A DNA stretch of 64,000 bases from Apodemus sylvaticus (GCF_947179515.1 NC_067477.1:122086062-122150061), one strand, 5' to 3'. Shown: positions 24,050 to 35,850, counted from the stretch's first letter. The notes: generated by a model not told the origin, from the letters alone. Program-made: numbers and translations.

Positions 24050-24115
<66 letters not shown>
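24029..24115 (+). repeat. (GATA)n microsatellite at an L1 tail
   Basis: About 20 GATA units with one GGTA interruption near 24047, beginning exactly where the L1 poly(A) tail should start. Confidence 0.95.
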
Positions 24116-24116
<1 letters not shown>

Positions 24117-24276
24117 AAGACAAAAAAGAAAAGAAGTAAAAAGAAATTTCATACCTGCACAAGTGCTTTGATAATGTCCATCAACCATCTCTTTATGTTC
24201 CCCAGCTCTATTCCACCATTCCTTTTTATTTCAGGTGTCCCCTCATCTCTTCCTTTCTTTCTGTTTTTAAAAAAAA

Positions 24277-24417
24277 GATTTTATGAGACAGGGTCTCTTT
24301 ACTACATAGTTCAGGCTCTCTTGGAACTTATGTAGACCAGGCTGCTCTCAGATTCAGAGATTCGCTTCCTCTTTCTCCTCATTGCTGGGATTACAGGTAT
24401 GAACCACAATGCTCATC
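24277..24417 (-). repeat. B1 SINE, antisense
   Basis: GAGACAGGGTCTCTTTAC, GTAGACCAGGCTGCTCTCAG, TCAGAGATTCGC and TGCTGGGATTACAGG are the reverse complement of B1 (7SL-derived). The A-tail (AAAAAAGATT region) lies on the left, as expected for minus orientation. Confidence 0.85.
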
Positions 24418-25489
24418 TCATGTGCTTATCTCTTTTTAAAGAGATGTCAAGATCATGATAATGATCTGAGAGTGTGTGGTGCAGAAAGGGCAGCTGAAAA
24501 CAAGGATTTGCTGGTTTCCTTAGAGTAAAGCAATGAAGTGGTGCAGTGAGCTTCTGAATCAGTTGTAAGGACATACCTAAAGTCACCTTCTCCCTGTGGG
24601 AAGGAAATCCAACCAATGTGAAAAATTACCTAGCCAGTCAGACAAGGAAAATATTGGATTAACTTAATCTTGGAATGTTGTATTAAGTAAGGAAATATCT
24701 AGAAAAGAATTGGAGATGATATGCTCACCATTTAGCTGAGGGGAAAGTGAAGGCAGGAGGGATGGTTGGGGCATTTAAAGATTGCTTTCTGTGTGCCTTG
24801 CTTAGTTTAAGCTCATTGTAGATTTTTTACAACTGACCTTCCACAACAAAAGATACAATCGGAGCCCTGTATCTCCTCATCACATAGTAAGTATGATTTA
24901 AACTTATGCCCTGTCTTTCCCTCTTGACACTGAGGTATAGCTGTCTGGCAGCTTTGGTCAAACTGGGTACCCCTGGTACTTTCAGCTGGGACTGAAAGAG
25001 AATGGACAGGGAAGAGCAATAACGAAGCCAAGACAATGTTCTGATCAAGGCCCAGTGTTTAATGTTTAACTCTAAATTTAATGAGGGGAAGCCCATCCTG
25101 TATTTGTCAGGATCTCATTAATGAAACCAGCTCAACTGCTTAGCAGCTAGTGACTTCTTATAGGAAGCTGAGGATGTGGCACAATAATAGACTTCACCTA
25201 GGTCAGAAGACTCCACCCTAGGCAGGCTAGGTGCCTGTGGCAAACGATGACTGATTTAGCCTTTTCAAGGCTGAGGGAAGGGTACACTTGAGGGCTCTTG
25301 AACACAGGAGTAGTAAATCTCCCTATATCTATAGTGAGATCCTTACTAGAGTAGATTTAGTGGAGCAAGGTCTTAGGTAATTCATCTCTTCTAAGACAGT
25401 AAGCATGTGTGCTGACTGTTGTGTGGCTGATCTTTTCCTGGGAAGATACTACACACATGTCTGTGCACCCCAAACAGAGAGCCCATGAC
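24418..25489. other. No gene recognised
   Basis: Two overlapping minus-strand frames (24827-25096, 89 codons; 24813-25031, 72 codons) show no domain. The right third (25400-25489) may belong to the LTR-like repeat that follows. Confidence 0.42.
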
Positions 25490-25890
25490 AGATAAAATTA
25501 AATACAAAGTCAAAGTCTGATCTAAGGAGTTTTATTGCAGTTACTTACAGGCATAGTAGTAAAGGGTCACTTACAGGACTAGATAGAACTCAAGAGACAA
25601 CTGCATCACCAAAGCACACATGGATGACAACTCATAAAAGCTGGCAATAAGGAGGAGGACATTACACAGCCTAAAGGAAGTTCAACAGATTAGAGAGTGT
25701 TCTTTCCCCATGCCAAAGTTGGTCTAAATGTCTTTGAGGTAGATACCCTGCTGATTTTTTCCAGAAGTCTGGTCTCAGTATTTTTTGCAACTTTATGGAG
25801 AGAGACTTTGATATTTATTATACACTTTGGCAAATAGGGCCCTAGGGAATTTGGTCAGTTTCAGAGACCTCCTGAAGCTATTCTTACTTG
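25490..25890 (-). mobile_element. Probable rodent ERV LTR, antisense
   Basis: AAGGAGTTTTATTGCAGTTAC at about 25525 gives, on minus, a polyadenylation-like GCAATAAA. Blocks such as GGGTCACTTACAGGA, TGCATCACCAAAGC and GAATTTGGTCAGTTTCAG match a murid repeat I recognise by sight but cannot name. LTR class is inferred from the polyadenylation-like signal. The large antisense L1 lies immediately right of it. Confidence 0.45.
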
Positions 25891-25994
25891 TTTACCTTTT
25901 TTTTTTCAGTATATTTTTTATTCGATATAACTTTTTATTTACATTTCAAATGATTTCCCCTTTTCTAGCCCCCCACTCCTGAAAGTCCCGTAAC

Positions 25995-28900
25995 GCCAGA
26001 CTGATTTCCAGAGTGGTTGTACCAATTTGCAACCCCACCAGCAGTGGAGGAGTGTTCCTCTTTCTCCACACCCTCTCCAACACCTGCTGTCTCCTGAATT
26101 TTTAATCTTAGCCATTCTGACTGGTGTAAGATGAAATCTCAGGGTTGTTTTGATTTGCTATATTCCCTAATGACTAATGAAGTTGAGCATTTTTTAAGAT
26201 GCTTCTCCGCCATTCAAAGTTCTTCAGGTGAGAATTCTTTGTTTAAGTCTGTACCCCATTTTTAATAGTGTTGTTCGGTTTTCTGGAGTCTAAATTCTTG
26301 AGTTCTTTATATATATTGGATATTAGCCCTCTTTCTGATGTAGGATTGGTGAAGATCTTTTCCCAATTTGTTGGTTGCCGATTTGTCCTCTTGATGGTGT
26401 CCTTTGCCTTACAGAAACTTTGTAATTTTATGAGGTCCCATTTGTCAATTCTTGATCTTAGAGCATACGCTATTGGTGTTCTGTTCAGAAACTTTCTCCC
26501 TGTACCGATGTCCTCAAGGCTCTTCTTGCCCAGTTTCTTTTCTATTAGCATCAGAGTGTCTGGCTTTATTTGGAGGTCCTTGATCCATTTGGATTTGAGC
26601 TTACTACAAGGAGACAAGGATGGATCAATTCGCATTCTTCTGCATGCTGACCTCCAGTTGAACCAGCACCATTAGTTGAAAAGGCTATCTTTTTTCCATT
26701 GGATGTTTTCAGCCTCTTTGTTGAAGATCAAGTGGCCATAGGTGTGTGGGTTCATTTCTGGATCTTCAATCCTGTTCCATTGATCCTCCTGCCTGTCACT
26801 GTACCAATACCATGCAGTTTTTAACACTATTGCTCTGTAGTATTGCTTGAGGTCAGGGATACTGATTCCCCCAGATTTTCTTTTGTTGCTGAGAATAGTT
26901 TTAGCTATCCTGGGTTTTTTTGTTGTTCCAGATGAATTTGATAGTTGTTCTTTCTAACTCTGTGAAGAATTGAGTTGGGATTTTGATGGGTATTGCATTG
27001 AATCTGTATATTGCTTTTGGCAAAATGGCCATTTTAACTATATTGATTCTACCAATCTATGAGCATGGGAGGTTTTCCCATTTTTTGAGGTCTTCTTCCA
27101 TTTCCTTCTTCAGAGTCTTGAAGTTCTTGTCATACAGATCTTTCACATGTTTGGTAAGAGTCACCCCAAGATACTTTATATTGTTTGTGGCTATTGTGAA
27201 TGGGGTCATTTCCCTAATTTCTTTCTCAGCCTGCTTATCCTTTGAGTATAGGAAGGCCACTGATTTGCTTGAGTTGATTTTATAATCTGCCACTTTGCTG
27301 AAGTTGTTTATCAGCTGTAGGAGCTCTCTAGTGGAGTTTTTTGGGTCACTTAGGTAGACTATCATGTTGTCTGCAAATAATGATAGTTTGACTTCTTCCT
27401 TTCCAATTTGTATCCCTTTGACCTCCTTATGTTGTCGAATTGCCTGAGCTACTACCTCAAGTACAATATTGAAAAGATAAGGAGAAAGGGGGCAGCCTTG
27501 TCTGGTCCCTGATTACTTGCTTCAAGTTTCTCTCCATTTAGTTTGATGCTGGCTACCGGTTTGCTGTATATTGCTTTTACTATGTTTAGGTATGGGCCTT
27601 GAATTCCTGTTCTCTCCAAGACTTCAAGCATGAAAGGATGCTGAATTTTGTCAAATACTTTTTCAGCATCCAATGAAATGACCATGTGGATTTTTTCTTT
27701 GAATTTGTTTATGTAGTGGATTGCATTGATGGATTTCCGTATATTGAACCAACCCTGCATTCCCGGGATAAAGCCTACTTGATCATGGTGGATGATCGTT
27801 TTGATGTGTTCTTGGATTCGGTTGGCAAGAATTTTATTCAGTATTTTTGCATTGATGTTCATAAGGGAAATTGGTCTGAAGTTCTCTTTCTTTGTTGGAT
27901 CTTTGTGTGGTTTTGGTATCAGCGTAATTGTGGCTTCGTAGAAGGAATTGGGTAGTGTTCCTTCTGTTTCTATTTTGTGGAATAGTTTGAAGAGTATTGG
28001 TGTTAAGTCTTCTTTGAAGGTCTGATAGAATTCTGCACTGAAACCATCTGGTCCTGTGCTTTTTTTGGTTGGAAGACTATCTATGACTCCTTCTATTTCT
28101 GTAGGCATTATGGGACTGTTTAGATGATCTAGTTGGTCCTGATTTAATTTTGGTATTTGGTATCTGTCAAGGAAATTGTCCATTTCCTCCAGATTCTCCA
28201 GTTGTGTTGAGTAGAGGCTCTTGTAGTAGGATCTGATGATTTTTTGGATTTCCTCAGGTTCCGTTGTTATATCTCCCTTTTCATTTCTAAGTTTGTTAAT
28301 TTGGATACTTTCTCTGTGCCCTTTGGTCAGTGTGGCTAAGGGTTTATCTATCTTGTTGATTTTCTCAAAGAACTAGCTCCTGGTTTTGTTGATTCTTTGT
28401 ATGGTTCTCTTAGTTTCTACTTGATTGATTTCGGCCCTGAGTTTGATGATTTCCTGCCTTCTACTCCTCCTGGGTGAAATAGCTTCTTTTTCTTCCAGGG
28501 CTTTCAGGTGTGTCATTAAGCTGGTAATGTATGCTCTCTCCATTTTCTTTTTGGAGACACTCAGGGCTATGAGTTTTCCTCTTAGCACTGCTTTCATTGT
28601 GTCCCATAGATTTGGTTATGTTGTGTCTTCATTTTCATTGTGTTCTAAAAAGTCTTTAATTTCTTTCTTTATTAATTCCTTAACCAAAGTATCATTGAGT
28701 AGAATATTGTTCAGTTTCCACGTGTATGTGGGTTTTCTGTTGTTTTTGTTGCTATTGAAGACCACTTTTACTCCATTGTGATCTGATAGGAGGCATGGGA
28801 TTAGTTCAATCTTCTTATATTTGTTGAGGTCTGTCTTGTGACCAATTATATGGTCGATTTTGGAGAAGGTACCATGAGGTGCTGAGAAAAAGGTATATTC

Positions 28901-29468
28901 TTTTGCTTTAGGATAGAATGTTCTATATATATCTTTTAAATCTAATTGGTCCAAAGTTTCAATTAGTTTCATTGTGTCCCTGTTTAGTTTCTATTTTCCT
29001 GATCGGTCCATTGAGGAAAGTGCAGTGTTGAAGTCACCCACTATTATTGTGTTAGGTGCAATGTGTGCTTTGAGTTTTAATAAAATTTCTTTTACGAAAG
29101 AGGGTGCCCTTGCATTTGGAGCATAGATGTTCAGGATTGAGAGTTCTTCTTGTTGTATTTTTCCTTTGACCAGCAAGAAGTGTTCCTCAGAGTCTCTTTT
29201 GATGATTTTGGGTTGAAAGTCAATTTTTTTCTGATATTAAAATGGCTACTCCAGCTTGTTTCCTGAGACCATTTGCTTGTAAAATTGCCTTCCAGCCTTT
29301 CACTCTAAGGTAGTGTTTGTCTTTGACCCTGAGGTGTGTTTCCTGTAAGCAGCAAAATGTTGGATCCTGTTTACATATCCAGTCAGTTAGTCTGTGTCTT
29401 TTTATTGGGGCATTAAGTCCATTGATGTTAAGAGATATTAAGGAATAGTGATTGTTACTTCCTATCAT
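25995..29468 (-). pseudogene. L1 ORF2, multiply interrupted
   Basis: Starts with MIGSNNHYSLISLNINGLNAP, 56 nt after ORF1. Endonuclease blocks are present across frames: NINGLN, CLQETHL, NIYAPN, VGDFNT and SDHNGV. Lesions in order are +1 in an A-run near 29225-29232 (after AILISEKN), stops near 28991 and 28616 and at about 28373 (a Trp codon), and a 7-nt deletion near 27510 in the RT. The RT catalytic motif reads FADN (27366-27377), and another Trp-to-stop lies near 27057. The C-terminal frame 26243-26635 follows, and the 3' deletion removes the last part including the terminus. No enzyme can be made. Confidence 0.93.
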
Positions 29469-29524
29469 TTTTGATGTTATTTTTTAAATTTGATTGCTTA
29501 ACTTCTTTTGGGTTTGATGAAAGG

Positions 29525-30685
29525 TTACTGTTTTGCTTTTTCCAGGGTGAAGTTTCCCTCCTTGTATTGGTGTTTTCCTCCTATTATCCTTTGTAGGGCT
29601 GGGTTTGTGGATAGATATTGGGTAAAGTTGGTTTTGTCCTGAAATATCTTAGTTTCTCCATCTACGGTGATTGAGAGTTTTGCTGGATATAGTAGTTTTG
29701 GTTGGCATTTGTGTTCTCTTAGAGTCTGCATGAGATCTGCCCAGGACCTTCTAGCCTTTATAGTCTCAGGTGAAAAGTCTGCTGTGATTCTGATAGGTCT
29801 TCCTTTATATGTTACTTGGCCTTTTTCTCTTACTGCCTTTAATATTCTTTCTTTGTTTAGAACATTTGGTGTTTTGATTATTATGTGACGGGAAGTATTT
29901 CTGTTCTGTTCCAGTCTGTTAGGAGTTCTGTAGGCTTCTTGTATATTCATGGGCATCTCTCTCTTTAGGTTAGGGAAGTTTTCTTCCATAATTTTATTGA
30001 AGATATTTGCTGGCCCTTTAGGTTGTAAATCTTCACTCTCATCTATGCCTATAATCCTTAGGTTTGGTCTTCTCATTGTGTCCTGGATTTCCTGGATATT
30101 TTGGGTTACAAGCTTTTTGCATTTTGCATTTTCTTTAACTGTTGTGTCCATGGTTTCTATGGAATCTTCAGCATCTGAGATTCTTTCTTCTATCTCTTGT
30201 ATTCTGTTGTTGATATTTGCATCTCTGTCCCCTGATTTCTTCCCAAGGCTTTCTATCTCCAAAGTTGTCTCCCTTTGAGTTTTCTTAGTTGTTTCTACTT
30301 CTGTTTTTAGATCCTGGATGGTTTTGCTTAGCTCCTTCACTTGCTTGTTTGTGCTTTCCTGTAATTCTTTAAGAGATTTTTGTGTTTCCTCTTTCATGAC
30401 TTCAGCCTGTTGACCAAAGTTCTCCTGTATTTCTTTAAGTGTTTTTTGCGTTTCCTCATTATTGGCTTTTGTATTCCCCTGGATTTCTTTCAATGATTTT
30501 TGTGTTTCCCTTGCATGGGCTTCTAACTTTTGATCCATTTTCTCCTGAATTTCTTTAAGTATGTCCTTCATGTGTTCCTGTACCAGCATCATGACCAGTG
30601 ATTTTAAATCCAAATCTTGTTTTACTGGTGTGATGGGGTATCCAGGACATGCTGGTAGAGGAGAATTGGGTTCAGATGTTGCCAT
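29525..30685 (-). CDS. L1 ORF1 protein, 386 codons, N-terminus lost
   Basis: ORF1p is the trimeric RNA-binding chaperone of the L1 ribonucleoprotein. The frame is stop-free from an internal Met. Residues 1-30 form a Pro-rich start and about 35-200 a Lys/Glu-rich coiled coil. This coiled coil holds three related blocks, ETQKSLKEIQ (60), ETQKTLKEIQ (78) and ETQKSLKELQ (100). The RRM begins near 206 (RRPNLRIIGIDE) and the C-terminal domain covers about 300-370 (GRPIRIT, ARRSW, STNPALQRI). Upstream, in frame, lie 14 more ORF1-like codons including KGKRRN and TNRNQGN, then a stop (30728-30730) where the native start should be. The natural Met is therefore lost by 5' truncation or mutation. It is longer than the mouse ORF1 I know (about 357-371 aa). 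Expression is unlikely without a 5' UTR promoter. Confidence 0.88.
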   Translation of the reverse strand: MATSEPNSPLPACPGYPITPVKQDLDLKSLVMMLVQEHMKDILKEIQEKMDQKLEAHARETQKSLKEIQGNTKANNEETQKTLKEIQENFGQQAEVMKEETQKSLKELQESTNKQVKELSKTIQDLKTEVETTKKTQRETTLEIESLGKKSGDRDANINNRIQEIEERISDAEDSIETMDTTVKENAKCKKLVTQNIQEIQDTMRRPNLRIIGIDESEDLQPKGPANIFNKIMEENFPNLKREMPMNIQEAYRTPNRLEQNRNTSRHIIIKTPNVLNKERILKAVREKGQVTYKGRPIRITADFSPETIKARRSWADLMQTLREHKCQPKLLYPAKLSITVDGETKIFQDKTNFTQYLSTNPALQRIIGGKHQYKEGNFTLEKAKQ

Positions 30686-30730
30686 ATTGCCTTGATTTCT
30701 GTTAGTGACGTTCCTGCGTTTGCCTTTCTA

Positions 30731-32495
30731 TATAAGGAATTTTCCTGCAGAATGGAATATTTCAATCTTGGAGGAAGCTGTTACATAACACCAAGCCAGA
30801 GGTTCACTAGCATGCCAGTGCTTCTCGTGAACATTGATATACAACCACTATATACTACTCCTTCTGTTGAATGCTTTTCATCCTAAAGCTCCAACATTTG
30901 CTAAGTCTGCTTTTACTACTTGCTCATACACATGCTTATATTCGCCTCTTAAAGAAAAAAGAAAGCATTTTAAAGCCTGTACTTGATCAATACTAGCTAT
31001 AGCTCTTCCATCCATCTTGAAAGTGCTATTACAATTTAGAAAGTATTCATCTTCCCAAATGATAGCTTGTCACTTTCTTAGTTTCTCTTTGTGAAGTAAT
31101 GCATTTATCTCCTAGGAATTCTTCAAAAGTGAGTCACATTATAACTTTTGTTTCCACATGAGAAAGTGGAAAGTGAAATCTGTGACACTTTTGCTATAAC
31201 CTGGTTTTCCCCCTGTGATATGATCCCTCTCCTTGTACCTTCTCCATATCTCTATTGAGATGGAGCATTAAAGTACCCTTATGAGACTTTTATACATTCA
31301 CCCCACCCTAGTGCCTAGTAAGTGGTATCACTGCATAGCCATACCGTGACCAAGAACTGGCTCTTACATGCTCTTGGAAAAATGAAAAGGATAACAAGGG
31401 AATAGTAAGAATTTAATAAGCCCTAAAGATCTATATAAATGTTAGCAAAGCCTTACTGACTTTAAAAGCTAAATATATTTTATAGCACCTCATGCATGTT
31501 TTACTATTCTATTGTGTGATATATGCTATATGTATATCATATATTAGAAACATAAAAATTATTAGACTGTGAGTAAGAAAAATCTATGATTTGTACAATC
31601 ATTTGTTCAATATAATTTCCTCTTTGCTCTATGGGTTTAGTGGGAAACTTGCATTTTATATGCATAGCTTTATTGAATTTCTGTCCACACCCATAAAAGT
31701 AAATGGACAGTTAATTATAAGGTTTCCCAATATTGCTCTTTGAGTTTTTTGAAAAAAAATATTGTTGTATTGCCCAGTGTGCATATCCTACTCCCTCAAT
31801 GTACTCCAGAAGGAGGCTGAGTCATAAAGTATTCTTGATCATATAATATTGTCTAAATAATTACAGTGACTTATAAAACCTGTTTTTCCTCTATCCCCTG
31901 TCCCTTCTGCACACCTTTATTTTCCTTTAAGATGATCCTATCAAAGGTGCTATGAGAGGTATAGAGAGAGTTTCAGTATCTGCATTTTTTTAAAATTTTT
32001 ACTTCTTATCTTTTTTTTTTTTTCAGGGAAAAACCAAACCCAAGAAATCTGCTGCTTGATATGTGCACACAGATGAGTGGAGCTGGTATTGACATACAGC
32101 TGTATTCACTCCAAGTGTATGCAAAGGCTCCACAGGGTCTGACCTACCTTGCTCTGCTTTGGAATTGGCATCCATACCATCAATGGCAAAACAACTCCCC
32201 AAGGGTCCCCAGATTTGCAGATTAGTTGCTCAATTTGCTCTCATCACCCTTACCTCTTTTTACCCTTCCTTTACCAATTTAAGGATCAAAATGCACATAC
32301 TTAATCTACATTGATACTGGATGTCCTCTACCTCTGATTTGATGTGTGTTAGCTCCTGCTTTTCAAATGAAATGCACATATATGTACATTATGTTTCCAT
32401 ATGTGGGCTACAAGTATATGTCTACATGCCCATGTATCCACATGCAGAAATTTGGTGTTGGCATTAGGCAATCTCCTATGTTTGTTATTACATTA
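30731..32495. other. Flank of the large L1, no feature recognised
   Basis: Composition changes abruptly to AT-rich DNA at about 30731, unlike a GC-rich L1 5' UTR, so I read this as host flank. No frame over 64 codons. A T-run at 32010-32023 stands alone. Confidence 0.45.
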
Positions 32496-32690
32496 GCAAT
32501 TAAGGCAAGGTCTCTTCATTGAACCTAGAGCCACCTTGCTCTAGAGAACCATGGTCTCTGTTTTCCAAGGTCTAGAATTACAGGCCAGACCACCTGGCCT
32601 TTAGGCAAATTCTGGGTTTTTGAACTGTAGTCCCAATGTTTGTAACACAGATACTGTAACCACTGAGATATCTACCAGTGCTATGGTTCA
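32496..32690 (-). repeat. B4-type SINE, antisense
   Basis: AAGGTCTCTTCATTGAACC, GGTCTAGAATTACAGGCCAG, CCACCTGGCCTTT and GTAACCACTGAGATATCTACC are, in order, the reverse complement of a B4-like (B1 plus tRNA/ID) composite SINE. Strongly diverged. Confidence 0.6.
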
Positions 32691-35600
32691 TTCTGTTTAC
32701 ACTGTGCACCTTGTTACATGAACCCTTATTTCTACACTTTTGATTTTTTCTTTGAACATTCAATCTAGAAATAAATATTATTATTGTTTCTACTTTTATC
32801 CATTTATCATTATCCCCCTGTGCCTCTTCTTACTCATTTGAATCTTCTTTCTAAGTTATACTACCTGGACACATTGTTATTCTATACTTAAGCCTCCAGC
32901 TTACCCTATATAAGTGATTCATATTTGTTCAATGATAATGAGGCAACTTTAGCATGAAAGAACATATAAATGCTATCAGAAGTCTCAGGTTATATTTAGG
33001 AAATGTCAAATTCTCAAATGGGTACCATTTATGATGTTATTAAAGATAGAGGAGAGAGGCTTCTTGCCCAGTGAAAGGATGAATAGCAGAATCAAAAATC
33101 AGAAGGACAGTTCTGGAAGATGATTCCATAACAGAACATGAATCTTCAAGAAGAGATCTTGGAAGTAGATTTTTGTGGAGCTGGCCAAAGTCAGTAAGTT
33201 TTGTGTTGAAAGGATTAAGGTCAAGACATTTTCGCTAATAGACACCAGTCTTGTGTCTGTTGTAAAATATTGTATGACATATTTTATAAATAAATAAAAC
33301 AGTTTGGTGTCATTGTTTCAAAATTATATCATTGCTTAAATAATATGAACTAAAATTCATTAAGGAAAAAGAATTTTTCACATCCTAAACCTACTTACAG
33401 CCTGAAAACTAGAAATGGAACTGCAGCTTTGACATTCCCACAAGGGTAAGGTAATATATAAGCTAAACTTAGGGCATAAAACAGTTTATAAATGAAAGCA
33501 TATATTATTTTTCAGTGCAACAAATCATAAGTAAATCTTTTCTTTAATAGAATATTTTTGTTTAGTTCACAATATTTGTACCATACATCATGTACAATAT
33601 TGTAAACGTCTTCATCATTTTAAAATGTTTTGCTAGTAATGCATGTTAGTAGCTTTAATGTCAGAACCAAATGAGAATATACAGCTATGCCCACCCTGGA
33701 TACATCTTCTGTGACATATTCTTCATGTCTTAACTTAATATGGCAGTAGACATCAAGGAGCCATACTTTACTTCTTCAATGGTACACAAGCTAAAAACAA
33801 AAACCATTTTTTTTAAAAACTGACACCTCAAATATGCTGCCAATGCATTATAAAGAAAGCTAGATGTATCAAATACCCAAGCATTTACTACAGAAAATTC
33901 ACAGCAATGTGAACAAAAATATATGAAAGATATACTGTGGCTGTTTAATAAGTGCAATTTTGATTATTTCCATTGGTTGTAAGAAATCATTTTTTGCCTG
34001 GCAACCACTGTTTTGTTTCTGTCACAGTCATGGAAAGGTAAAGAATTCAAGGAAACTACCATTACAACATGAGTAGAATAGCAAACCTTTCTTGTACTTG
34101 GCTAGTTTTTAGGAATTTATTACTGCTAAAATGGTAATTGATTGCCACAGAATTCCCCCAATTAGAATAAAAAGTCCAAAGACAAACAAGTATACCAATT
34201 TCTCATACATATAATATATGATAATAGAAGATTGAGCACATTTACAAGAGCACAGATATCCACTGGCTGAATTTCCTAACTATTGAGCATGTGGAGTAGC
34301 TAGAAACAAATTGTTAGCCAAAGTTCCTCCAAAAGAATGAAAAAAATAAAACAAACAAAAACAAAACAAAGCCATGCAGGAACTAGTGAGTTCAGGAAGG
34401 GAAATCAAAACAAAGAATGAATTTAAAGGTATATCCCAGAAAACATAAGAATGAGTTCATGAAATCAAACCCACACAGGATGCTCAGATAGTTTGATGGG
34501 TGTAATTTTAGAAAACATTGTTTACTTTAAATTTCTTTTATTAATGACTAGTTATTAAGTGACATGGGCTATAAATATACCAAATTATGCTAAGACAATA
34601 AGAGTTGGGTTTTCACTCCTGCTGGAGCCTGCTTCTAGAAAACAAATTAGCAAACTAAAATGAACCACTGTCATTCAAGCCTACAGCTCTTGCTGTTTCT
34701 GACTTCCTCATATAGATAGTACTGAAGTGGATCCCAGGATTTACAACCTTCCTACAGGTCCTGGAGAAAGTCCTGGGAATATGCTTCAAACATGCCAGAC
34801 TCAGAACAAGCAGGCAATAGAAAGAAGAGCTGTAGCATAATTAAGATTTTAACTCATCCCAAAATAAAGATATTCCATATGAAATCACCTATGCAAAATT
34901 AGAAACTATTCAGAAATAATTTGATATTTGTGAAAATTATGTGCCGTTATCTTACCTGGAGAAGTACAGTTTATTCAAAGGAACAGAATATCATGGTTGT
35001 GAAGATGTTTATAAAAGAATAGAGTTCTTTCTCAGCACTATGCTGGGAGCATATGCTGACAACAGTCTTAGTCAGATGAAGGAATGCTGAGCCTGATGTT
35101 GGCTTTGTTTCATCTACACCTCTGGAGTCTGGTAAGCAAAAATTTAGCATAATCTTTATGATCTAGTATTACATTCTAAACAACTTTCCATACTGTTCCT
35201 TGATTTACAGTCTCATCTATTATAGTCTAGTGTCTATCATTTTTCTTCTTATAGTTTGTGTGCATTTCTTATTTTGTATTCAGAATGAAGACTTGGACTA
35301 AATAGTAAACATTCTTTACTCCGCAGAAGCTCTGATTTTAGTTTCTCCCACAGAGCAGGGTATAGGTTCATCCATTTTCTTTCTGTTTCAAGTGAGTAGA
35401 TAGGTAACCTCTCATCCCCTCTCCCTGCTTTGAGGGAAGGAGCTGGGGAAGAAAGAGGCTAGATGGGAGGAAGAAAGGACGTAAGAAGGGAAGGAAGGAG
35501 GAAGGAGGGAGATGGGGGGCAGAGGCAGAGAAACAGAGACAGTTTCTCCTTGAGAATATGAATTGACTCTCCGTCCTTTAGTGCACTGTGATTCATGATG

Positions 35601-35750
35601 CACTGCAAGATTGTGGTCATGAGAAAATGACTGAGTAAATCTGATACTTTACATGCTTTCTTTGCAGGTTACAGGGCAGAATATTTTAAGTAGTTTAAAC
35701 TTTTGTGATACCCTGAGAATTTCAAACAAATTATTTTGATTACCACTTCT
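32691..35750. other. 3-kb AT-rich stretch, no gene recognised
   Basis: The longest frames are 75 codons (33730-33957, minus) and 63 codons (35412-35603, minus, across a GGAA-rich patch). No splice-bracketed exon, pseudogene or repeat consensus was recognised. Purine-rich GGAAG units occur at 35432-35530. Confidence 0.45.
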
Positions 35751-35850
35751 AGCTCCTCCCAGCTCCTGCCAGCTCCTGCCAGCTCCACCCAGCTCCACCC
35801 AGCTTCTCACAGCTCCTGACAGCTCTGCCCATCACCTCACAGCTCCTCCT
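35751..35850 (+). repeat. 10-bp minisatellite, about 10 units
   Basis: Units of AGCTCCTGCC and variants (AGCTCCACCC, AGCTTCTCAC, AGCTCTGCCC) are in register from 35751. Adjacent identical units (35761 and 35771; 35781 and 35791) suggest slippage. Confidence 0.9.

Larger units (their letters stand above)
25897..30730 (-). mobile_element. Near-complete antisense LINE-1, broken
   Basis: Largest L1 here. On minus it runs from the first codons of ORF1 (near 30730) through the 56-nt inter-ORF spacer and ORF2 to the 3' UTR and tail at 25897. The 5' UTR is missing. About 0.5 kb is deleted at about 25994, joining the 3' UTR (GAAAGTCCCGTAA) straight to ORF2 C-terminal sequence (CGCCAGACTGATTTCC). The tail is double: T-run 25914-25919, CAGTATA, T-run 25897-25906. 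No target duplication was found. The 3' UTR type equals that of the copies at 16186, 40834 and 46804. Confidence 0.95.

Noticed and set aside
25897..30733. TSD around the largest L1
   Set aside because: Flanks compared (CTTGTTTACC on the left, CTATATAAGGAATTTTCC on the right) show no convincing match.
30734..31000. L1 5' UTR or monomer promoter upstream of ORF1
   Set aside because: Sequence is AT-rich, without tandem monomers or GC-rich promoter features; read as host flank.
35751..35850. CRISPR-like array
   Set aside because: Ten-bp units without spacers in a rodent genome; a minisatellite.
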